Shown here: one piece after another, positions 58,269 through 64,000 of the stretch
How the letters are laid out: the number at the start of each line of letters is the position of its first letter
Numbering within the stretch: the stretch's first letter is position 1
Source: Phycisphaeraceae bacterium
GTDB lineage: Bacteria; Planctomycetota; Phycisphaerae; Phycisphaerales; UBA1924
Length of the DNA: 64,000 nucleotides
Assembly: GCA_019636655.1 (NCBI GenBank)
Contig: JAHBXB010000006.1
Coordinates: 1 to 64,000 of the forward strand
Direction of reading: 5' to 3'
Position numbers and translations under genes: made by a program
The notes under the pieces: model-generated
Told to the model about the DNA's origin: nothing
Database searches by the model: none
The model's input: the letters and a program-made list of their open reading frames with translations, nothing else

Positions 58269-59444
58269 TTACAGCGAGAGGAACTCAGCCGCGGTGCGGT
58301 GCAGGAGTTGGTCGCGCACGCTGGGGTCGAGATCGGTCATGGCGCGGATCATCGCGCCGGGGACGGACTCGCCGAGCGGGAATGGGTAGTCCGAGCCGAG
58401 GGCGATCCGCTCGGCGGAGAACTGGCGGATCAGCGAGCGGAGCGCATCGGGGTCGTGGGTCAGCGAATCCACGTAGAAGCGGGCGGGCGTGATGGTCCCG
58501 TTGGTTTGCACCTTGGCGAGGTAGTCGCGGGGGTGGGTGGTCGTGTCGATCGCGCACAGGTCGGGGCGGGAGTCAAAGCCGTGACCGATCCGGCCGACGG
58601 TGCCGGGGAACGAGCCTCCGCCGTGGGCGAAGCAGATCCTGAGGGTGGGGAGGCGATCGAGCAGGCCGGAAAAGAGGACCGAGGCGATGGCGCGGGCGCC
58701 CTCGGCGGGCATGCCGACCAGCCACGGGAGCCAGTACTTGTCCATCTGGGCGGAGCCCATCATGTCCCAAGGGTGGACGAAGACGGCGGCGCCGAGGTCC
58801 GCGGCGAGTTTGAAGACGGGGAAGAGGGCGGGTTCGGAGAGGTTCCAGTCGTTGGCCAGGCCGGTGCGGTCGGAGGCCTCGACGTGGGTTCCGATCTGGA
58901 CGCCGCGGAGGCCGAGGTCGGTGATGCAGCGCTCCAGTTCGCGGCAGGCGGCGTCGGGGGATTGGAGGGGGATGGTGCCCAGGGCGGCGAAGCGGGTGGG
59001 GTGGTCGCGGCAGATGCCGGCGAGGTGGTCGTTCAGGAGGCGGGAGAGGTCCAGGGCGTGCTCGGGGTTGGCCCAGTACGAAAACATGACCGGCACGGTG
59101 GAGAGGACCTGCATGGAGAGTGGGCCGGCGAGGCGGTCCATCTCGGCGATGCGGACGGCGGGGTCGTAGCAGTTGGCGTCAACGCGCCGGAAGAAGCGCC
59201 GGGAGCCGTCGGGGCAGGAGCGGTGCATGGCGGCGCACGACGGGGTCTCGTGGGCGAGATCGACCCATCCTGCGTAGCCGGAGCGTGTGGTCCAATCCGG
59301 CCAGGAGCGGGGGAGGATGTGGGTGTGGAGGTCGATGAGGGTGGGGGCGGGGGGCACGGGGGGATAGTAAGGGAATGGGGTGGGGGCGGTGGGGGGTGGG
59401 GAGGAAGGAAATGCCGTGCCGGGTGTGGATGTTCCGGTGCCCAT
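58269..59444 (-). CDS. nbaD: 2-amino-3-carboxymuconate-6-semialdehyde decarboxylase (ACMSD)
   Basis: This is a 391-residue amidohydrolase-superfamily enzyme that decarboxylates ACMS in the 3-hydroxyanthranilate branch of tryptophan/kynurenine or nitrobenzoate breakdown. The zinc site matches the family: His40 and His42 (LIDLHTHILP), His224 (VHPWDMMG), His274 (FAHGGGSFP) and Asp352 (LGSDYPFPLGE). DKYWLPWLVGMPAE is an ACMSD signature stretch. The first ~35 residues are Pro-rich and unusual; translation might instead start at GTG 59357, but that site lacks a Shine-Dalgarno. The gene for the preceding pathway step (3-hydroxyanthranilate dioxygenase) lies 3.6 kb away on the same strand. Confidence 0.88.
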   Translation of the reverse strand: MGTGTSTPGTAFPSSPPPTAPTPFPYYPPVPPAPTLIDLHTHILPRSWPDWTTRSGYAGWVDLAHETPSCAAMHRSCPDGSRRFFRRVDANCYDPAVRIAEMDRLAGPLSMQVLSTVPVMFSYWANPEHALDLSRLLNDHLAGICRDHPTRFAALGTIPLQSPDAACRELERCITDLGLRGVQIGTHVEASDRTGLANDWNLSEPALFPVFKLAADLGAAVFVHPWDMMGSAQMDKYWLPWLVGMPAEGARAIASVLFSGLLDRLPTLRICFAHGGGSFPGTVGRIGHGFDSRPDLCAIDTTTHPRDYLAKVQTNGTITPARFYVDSLTHDPDALRSLIRQFSAERIALGSDYPFPLGESVPGAMIRAMTDLDPSVRDQLLHRTAAEFLSL

Positions 59445-59457
59445 CGATGATCATCAC

Positions 59458-59858
59458 ATGGTGAGCTACGCGCGAGGGAGAGTTGAGGTTGAGGATGTGC
59501 GGCAGGCGGCGGCGAGGTAGCCACGCGCGAACACAAGGCCCGCATCGCCTGCAAGATCAGCCTTCACCGCGGCGAGTGCGTGCGGTATTTGGCCAGCGAT
59601 TGGATCGATCTAAAGCGCCGTGGAACAATCGCCGGGCTCCGATACGGCATCGAAGGAATGCGGGTAGGCGGTGCTCGGCGTGTGACGATTCCGCCGCACC
59701 TCGGGTATGGCAAGACCGGTGCCCCAGCGGCTGGCATTCCGCCTGGTGCTCTGTTGATCTGCGATGTGGAGCTTCTCGAACTCCAGTGGGCTCGCCCAAT
59801 CCCGCCGAAACTCAAGATTGCGAGGGAGCGAAGACAGCAGCGCAAGTCGGAGGGCTGA
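59458..59858 (+). pseudogene. Frameshifted FKBP-type peptidyl-prolyl isomerase
   Basis: The last ~92 codons (from 59580) encode the C-terminal FKBP core: GLRYGIEGMRVGGARRVTIPPHLGYG, then IPPGALLICDVELLEL. The same frame continues upstream without stop (TREHKARIACKISLHRGE) but lacks a start codon. A plausible N-terminus (MVSYARGRVEVEDVRQ) lies in another phase from ATG 59458 and ends at TAG 59518. The two parts join across the GGCGGCGGC run near 59506-59513, so a single indel has probably broken the gene, or the sequence has an error there. An alternative is a short protein from GTG 59580. Confidence 0.6.
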
Positions 59859-59989
59859 TCGCGGGTATGGGATGGTCCGTTGAGGCCAGAGGAAGGGGAT
59901 GCCCTTCCTCCGGCACCTCCATCCTTCGACCCGCAACGGAGCCAATGGGGGGCGACGACCTGTTCAGGCCGGTTCGTTGCCGCGGTTGA

Positions 59990-60427
59990 TCATTCGGTGT
60001 CGCTTACCGGATAGTGCGACAGTTCCAAGGCGATCCCACAGGCACCCGCGAGTCGGATCAGTTCAGCCGGAAAGCGATCCGACTGCGCGGCGACGTCATG
60101 CCACGCGATGCCGAAATCAAGAACGACCCCGCTCACGCCGGGGAACTCGACCAGCCTGCGGACCTCCTCCGCACTCGCCCTCAGGAACTCGACCGCGTCC
60201 GCCAACTGGCCTGCGAAGTCGTCCAGGTCGGTATTACTGACTACGACGTTCAATCCGGACTCCTTCCGCTGGCGACCTTGGGGCCGAGTCGTCGGAGGCG
60301 GGGTATCCGCGCGGCGGAACACGCTGGCGACGTTCCACTTGCAGTCGCCAACGAACGCGTCGACGTCGAAGTCGGGACCTGATGCTCGAAGAACGGCGGT
60401 CAACTTGCCTCCGCTGGATAGATGCAC
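59990..60427 (-). CDS. Small conserved protein, possible orphan immunity-type gene
   Basis: This is a protein of about 145 residues if translation starts at GTG 60427. Text such as FDVDAFVGDC, DLDDFAGQLADAVEFLRASAEEVRRLVEFPGV and VVLDFGIAWHDVAAQSDRFPAELIRLAGACGIALELSHYP looks like a conserved alpha/beta family. I loosely associate it with DUF4279-like orphan proteins, without certainty. The open frame extends upstream to 60697, but those residues look random and overlap the divergent gene's start. Not membrane-associated. Confidence 0.6.
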   Translation of the reverse strand: MHLSSGGKLTAVLRASGPDFDVDAFVGDCKWNVASVFRRADTPPPTTRPQGRQRKESGLNVVVSNTDLDDFAGQLADAVEFLRASAEEVRRLVEFPGVSGVVLDFGIAWHDVAAQSDRFPAELIRLAGACGIALELSHYPVSDTE

Positions 60428-60599
60428 CGTCGTGCAGCCAATTGGTACAACTCGAACACGCTGGTGCGAAGTGTACCGCTCGTTGCGCCATTGGCGGCTG
60501 GACCCCGTGCGCTGTGCGCGGCCGTTTGCATGCGGCGGCCCCGCTTTGCTGACGTGCTGCGCGTGTTGGTACGCTGGTCGAGACGAAAGGAACCGCCCC

Positions 60600-61163
60600 A
60601 TGGACTTGCTCACTTCACTGTGGCTCCCCATCCTCCTCTCCGCCGCGGCGGTGTGGATCGTCTCCACCATCCTCTCGTTGCCGTTCCTGCACCACAAGAA
60701 CGACTGGGTCGGCCTTCCCGCCGGTCAGGAGGATGCCCTTCTCGGGTTCCTGCGCACGAGCGGCATCAGGCCGGGGAACTACCTGTTTCCCGACTTCCGC
60801 AGCCGCGAGGCGATGGAGTCGGAGAAGGTGAAGACGGCGCTGGAGCATGGCCCGGTGGGCCACCTCAGCGTGTGGTCGCCGCCGCTTTCGATGGGGGGCA
60901 AGTTGGCCGGGACGTTTGTGGTGTACCTCGTGGTGAGTGCCCTGATCGCCTACCTGGCGTCGGTTGCGCTGCCGAGGCCCGCCGAGTTTGCCAGGGTCTT
61001 CCAAGTGGTCGCCACCGCCGGGGTCCTCGCGTACTCGTTCGCGTTTATTCCGAGCGCCATCTGGTTTGGAGCGTACAGGCGAGCGATCGCCGCGGGCGTG
61101 GTTGATGGCGTGGTCTGCGGCCTGATCACGGGGGCGATCTTCGCGTGGCGGTGGCCGCATTGA
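60600..61163 (+). CDS. Membrane protein of unknown function
   Basis: This is a 187-residue protein with an N-terminal helix (about 5-29), a soluble segment with FHHKNDW-like text (LHHKNDWVGLPAGQEDALLGFLR) and three further helices (about 100-122, 133-155, 160-183). AAAGGAA precedes ATG 60600. The longer open frame beginning at 60108 overlaps the opposite-strand gene and is rejected. I recall similar proteins in planctomycetes annotated only as hypothetical. Confidence 0.75.
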   Translation: MDLLTSLWLPILLSAAAVWIVSTILSLPFLHHKNDWVGLPAGQEDALLGFLRTSGIRPGNYLFPDFRSREAMESEKVKTALEHGPVGHLSVWSPPLSMGGKLAGTFVVYLVVSALIAYLASVALPRPAEFARVFQVVATAGVLAYSFAFIPSAIWFGAYRRAIAAGVVDGVVCGLITGAIFAWRWPH

Positions 61164-61184
61164 GGGGTTGTTGAGGGCGGAACG

Positions 61185-61622
61185 TCACTTCGCATTGCGC
61201 TCGCGGAGCGGGCCGTGCTTGTACGTGTACGCCCGCGACTTCACCGGCAGACCGAATACCTGGCGATCCTGCAGGCATGCGCCGTGCTCGACTACGCCGT
61301 GCAGCACGAGCGAAAGCGGTGGTGGATCACGATCGGAGAGTTCGAGGAGGGTTTCTCGCAGCTGCTTCCACCAACTGCGGCAGAAGGTCGGCAAGAAGCA
61401 GCCGGGTTCTGCGCAGCAGTATGTTGTTCCGGATTGGAAGCGCAGTTCCAATTCGAACCGATTGCCGCTCGGGCTCACAGAAATGACCTGGGCCCGCGGC
61501 AGCGCTCTGTCGGGCCGGGTTGAATCGAAGAAGTACCGTTCGATCGCGCTCTGCAGCGCACGGGCCCATTCCAGATCTTTCTGGTAGTGCCGCTGTGAGC
61601 GACTTCGCGGTGATTGGGCCAT
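61185..61622 (-). CDS. Small protein of unknown function
   Basis: This is a 145-residue basic soluble protein. It has a SPSGNRFELELRFQSGTTYCCAEPGCFLP segment, where the Cys cluster (TYCCAEPGC) is reminiscent of small orphan immunity-like families, and a C-terminal part without clear motifs. TATCAT lies exactly 6 nt before ATG 61622 on the minus strand with no Shine-Dalgarno, matching the leaderless pattern and supporting this start. Convergent with the membrane-protein gene. Confidence 0.6.
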   Translation of the reverse strand: MAQSPRSRSQRHYQKDLEWARALQSAIERYFFDSTRPDRALPRAQVISVSPSGNRFELELRFQSGTTYCCAEPGCFLPTFCRSWWKQLRETLLELSDRDPPPLSLVLHGVVEHGACLQDRQVFGLPVKSRAYTYKHGPLRERNAK

Positions 61623-61674
61623 CTAGAGATGATACGGCGGCGCCTTGCTCCGGATGACGCCATGCTCGGCGGGC

Positions 61675-62208
61675 CTACTCGAACGCGGTGTTATTCTCCA
61701 GCCCGCGGATGAACGACTCAAAATCCTTCGCGATGACGACGAGCCTGTAGTCCCATTCCTGGTCGACGTGAGTAACGCGTGGCTCGCCCTGGGGACCGCA
61801 CTTGCTGTAGTCCAGACACACCATGTCGTGACCCGCCGATGGACAGTCAGCGAAATACACCCCGATCAGTGGGTAGCCCCACTCGTCGGTCCAGAACTTG
61901 TTCCCGAACTGGCCGCAGAGCGAACAACCCTTGTCGCTCCCTATGGAGTACAGGCCACTGATTGCGATGTGGTCGTACGCCCACATTGTCCGCTGCGTTG
62001 TGCGGTGGTTCCTCCGATGGGGAATCCCGCCATTCTGGAAGCTCATAAACTCGATGTACGATGCCGGGAGCTTGAAGCCGAGTTCATGTTCCACCGCACG
62101 GACCGATTCGCTGTCGAGCGGTCGGCCCACGTATTCCTCGAGTGCGTACTCGGAGTCCTCCCAGAACCCGGCAAAGTCGAAGTCGCCAAAGACGCCTGGC
62201 ATGATCAT
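61675..62208 (-). CDS. SMI1/KNR4 (SUKH) family protein
   Basis: This is a 177-residue protein with the SUKH-1 fold signature: FWEDSEYALEEYVGRPL at the start, VRAVEHELGFKLPASYIEFMSFQNGG (about 36-61), then WGYPLIGVYFADCPSAGHDMVCLDYSKCGPQGEPRVTHVDQEWDY and a final helix FESFIRGLEN. Family members act as immunity proteins against many polymorphic toxins and occur as orphan arrays. No toxin gene is adjacent here, so it is probably an orphan defence gene. GGAGAG precedes ATG 62208. Confidence 0.85.
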   Translation of the reverse strand: MIMPGVFGDFDFAGFWEDSEYALEEYVGRPLDSESVRAVEHELGFKLPASYIEFMSFQNGGIPHRRNHRTTQRTMWAYDHIAISGLYSIGSDKGCSLCGQFGNKFWTDEWGYPLIGVYFADCPSAGHDMVCLDYSKCGPQGEPRVTHVDQEWDYRLVVIAKDFESFIRGLENNTAFE

Positions 62209-62264
62209 CTCTCCGGTACGTCATCCGGACCCAATGGGTGGCGGGGTCCTCAGACCGCTTTCCG

Positions 62265-63050
62265 CTAGCAGCGTAACCGCATCGGTTCGCGGGAACGCTC
62301 GTGGGCGGCGGGGCCCTCGAAGCCCTTGGCTTTCGAGTGTGCCCAGCATTTCTCGATGTACGCCGCGGCATCCGGGGTTTTGCAGTCTGTGTCGCCGTGG
62401 TCGACATCGACCGTGCCGATCCGTTTGGCGGCGGCCAGTGCCGCCTTGCGAAGCGTGGCGCTGCGGCAGCCGATGGAAATGAGCGCCTGATTCATGAGGT
62501 AGCGGTGCGCGTTGGGCGCGGAGTGGATGCTCTTCTCGATCTGCGCGAGGCGCTCCGCGAACCAGGACTCCGCGGTCGATTCATCGATCATCGCCATCGC
62601 GCCGACGAGAGACCAGGCGGCGGATCGCGTCGATTCGTTCGAAGCGGCGAGCCACTTGTCGGCCTTGGCACGGGCGTGCGGACTCTCGGCTGCCAGGTAT
62701 CCGACGTAGCCCGCCCAGTTGCGGGCGATTGGTGTGGCGGCCCAGCGGTCGAGTTCACGAGAGGAGATGCTCGCGGGGTCGGCGATCTTGGCCGCGAGGT
62801 TGCGGGCGTCGAAGTTCCCCGTGTCCCACAGGGACTCCGCCAGTTCCTGGTCCACGCCGATCCGCTTGCGGAGGGTCTTCAGGGTGGCGAAACTGACGCC
62901 GAACATGGGGTCCGCGACGCCGTGCCGGGCGTAAGTCTTGCGAGTCTGCGCCGAACCGGCTTTCTCCAGGGCGCTCATCGCGTCCTGGAGGGTCATTCGA
63001 GTTGCTGGAGTGTTCGAAGGCTTCCTGGGTGCACGCTTCGTTGTGGGCAT
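62265..63050 (-). CDS. DNA alkylation repair protein, AlkD-like
   Basis: This is a 261-residue HEAT-like all-helical protein. After a basic tail (about 1-18), TRKTYARHGVADPMFGVSFATLKTLRKRIG marks the DNA-alkylation-repair family start. FDARNLAAKIADP, RNWAGYVGYLAAE and SESTRSAAWSLVGAMA-like repeats follow. AlkD members excise N3- and N7-alkylpurines without base flipping. The C-terminal ~40 residues (YIEKCWAHSKAKGFEGPAAHER) are typical of a subgroup. The gene starts 38 bp after the dioxygenase gene on the same strand and may be co-transcribed with it. A long frame extending to 63860 is a shadow. Confidence 0.87.
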   Translation of the reverse strand: MPTTKRAPRKPSNTPATRMTLQDAMSALEKAGSAQTRKTYARHGVADPMFGVSFATLKTLRKRIGVDQELAESLWDTGNFDARNLAAKIADPASISSRELDRWAATPIARNWAGYVGYLAAESPHARAKADKWLAASNESTRSAAWSLVGAMAMIDESTAESWFAERLAQIEKSIHSAPNAHRYLMNQALISIGCRSATLRKAALAAAKRIGTVDVDHGDTDCKTPDAAAYIEKCWAHSKAKGFEGPAAHERSREPMRLRC

Positions 63051-63088
63051 GGGGTTGCCTCCGTGTAGGCGGGCTTCGCCGCGTGGGG

Positions 63089-63718
63089 CTACCAGCGAGA
63101 TGTCATGGCAGCGCGCCGCGGGGTCTTGCGGGCCGTCTTGCCCACCGCGCGGATCTTGCCGCCCTTGAGGGCGACGGCGCCGGCTCGTTCGATGACGTGG
63201 CCGCACTTCTTGCAGGTGCGGTGCTTCGCCGGGCCATCCCAGAACTTGTGCATGATGACGGCGAGGTCCTCGTCGATCTTCTTGAGCCGCCAGCGGACCT
63301 CGTGAACGAGGGTGTCGCAGGAGGGGCAGTACCACTGGAGGCCGTCGAGGCCCCCCTTGCCGGCGACCTTCGGCCGCGGAAACTCGACGATCAGGCCGAT
63401 AGTGCCGGCGGGGCGCTGCGGGCGGTGGGGGACCCAGCGGGGGAGGAGGAAGAGTTCGCCCTCCTTGACGACGACGTCGCGCGGCGGGCTGCCGTCGAGG
63501 GGGCGGATGCGGACGGCGATGTCGCCCTTGAGTTGGTAGAAGAGTTCCTCGGTGGGGTTGACGTGGAAGTCGTTGCGGGTGTTGGGGCCGCCGGAGACGA
63601 AGAGGATGACGTCGTTCGAGTCGGTGAAGAGCTGCTTGTTGGAGACGGGGGGCTTGAGGTTGGCCCGGTTCTGGTGGATCCATTTCTGGAGGTTGAGAAT
63701 GGGGAGTCTGGTGGGCAT
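63089..63718 (-). CDS. nbaC: 3-hydroxyanthranilate 3,4-dioxygenase
   Basis: This is a 209-residue cupin enzyme that opens the ring of 3-hydroxyanthranilate to ACMS. Iron ligands are His52, Glu58 and His98 (RNDFHVNPTEELFYQ and LPRWVPHRPQR), and Arg48 is in the substrate pocket. The bacterial-type C-terminal rubredoxin-like pair of CxxC motifs (CPSC and CKKC) is present. A basic tail of about 30 residues after the second pair is unusual. ATG 63718 gives the family's normal start (MPTRLPILNLQKWI) with GGAG upstream. The product is the substrate of the ACMSD encoded at 58269. Confidence 0.92.
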   Translation of the reverse strand: MPTRLPILNLQKWIHQNRANLKPPVSNKQLFTDSNDVILFVSGGPNTRNDFHVNPTEELFYQLKGDIAVRIRPLDGSPPRDVVVKEGELFLLPRWVPHRPQRPAGTIGLIVEFPRPKVAGKGGLDGLQWYCPSCDTLVHEVRWRLKKIDEDLAVIMHKFWDGPAKHRTCKKCGHVIERAGAVALKGGKIRAVGKTARKTPRRAAMTSRW

Positions 63719-63844
63719 GAGCGGGCTCCGGGCGGGGTGATCGGTCCGGGTCATTAGATCGCGCCTCCGGCCGCGGGGCAAGGAGCGTGATGAAGTCGTC
63801 GTGGCGGGAGTTGCTCCGGCGCTTGGGATGATGGACAATCGAGC

Positions 63845-64000
63845 ATGACCACCGGCACACCGCGCATAGCGCTCGAGACCACCCTGCTGCTCCACGGCGT
63901 TCCGCGCGAGGCGGCGATGCCGCTGGCGGCGGCGCTGCGGGGGATCGTGCGGGAGAACGGGGCGGAGGCGGCGCTGGTGGGGGTGATCAGGGGCGAGCCG
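63845..64000 (+). CDS. psuG: Pseudouridine-5'-phosphate glycosidase, N-terminus only
   Basis: 52 codons are visible before the window edge. The text RIALETTLLLHGVPREAAMPLAAALRGIVRENGAEAALVGVIRG matches the start of PsuG/IndA proteins, which cleave pseudouridine 5'-phosphate to uracil and ribose 5-phosphate. The Glu of ALETT corresponds to the conserved active-site Glu. It is divergent from the dioxygenase gene. Confidence 0.75.
   Translation, partial: MTTGTPRIALETTLLLHGVPREAAMPLAAALRGIVRENGAEAALVGVIRGEP

Overview
The window looks like chromosome from a high-GC planctomycete, most likely class Phycisphaerae. Four things point there. Five secreted proteins end in a paired Asp-rich dockerin-like module whose last residue is Cys. 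Five membrane proteins carry a 'CxxCxYxLRGL...CPECG'-type zinc ribbon. The 23S-5S rRNA pair has no 16S gene upstream. Several conserved hypotheticals and the LexA/UDG variants are of a kind I associate with this group. This is inference from sequence features; no database search was run.

Layout. 1-6355 (minus): a tightly coupled type II secretion-like operon (gspD, gspE, GspC/L/M-like proteins, then a truncated lipoprotein gene). 6682-17440 (plus): a polymorphic-toxin locus, with a 2877-residue RHS/YD-repeat protein bearing a nuclease-like C-terminal tip, two tandem double-CxxC candidate immunity genes, a duplicated broken piece of RHS core, and a remnant resembling the end of a restriction endonuclease. 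17798-19354: a solitary atpA. 19374-28871: an unknown protein and four secreted/anchored proteins (one PEP-CTERM-like, three with C-terminal dockerin-like modules). 29247-33984: an FRG-domain protein, four zinc-ribbon membrane proteins and an AlbA_2 (Schlafen-type) protein fused to membrane segments and the same ribbon. 34080-38010: two more dockerin-module proteins, one glycosidase-like. 38073-43490: housekeeping genes (sugar epimerase, a uracil-DNA glycosylase lacking most Fe-S cysteines, a CusF-like lipoprotein, an AmmeMemoRadiSam B protein). 43773-49302: a pilM-led type IV pilus-like operon. 49369-52799: promoter, 23S, 5S and terminator. 52924-57857: a DUF2330 protein, a DinB-like protein, unknowns and lexA with a long structured leader. 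58269-64000: ACMSD, a frameshifted FKBP-type isomerase, several small orphan immunity-like genes (one SMI1/KNR4), an AlkD-like repair protein, 3-hydroxyanthranilate dioxygenase, and the start of psuG.

How it fits together. The secretion genes and the dockerin/PEP-CTERM-like proteins suggest an elaborate exported or surface-anchored proteome. The RHS locus and the orphan immunity-like genes suggest contact-dependent competition. The 29-34 kb cluster joins domains often met in defence or signalling (FRG, AlbA_2) to a lineage-specific zinc-ribbon membrane family and is the best candidate for an undescribed system. A second recurring signal is a TANNNT -10 hexamer 5-9 nt upstream of at least 12 start codons that lack a clear Shine-Dalgarno, implying frequent leaderless transcription.
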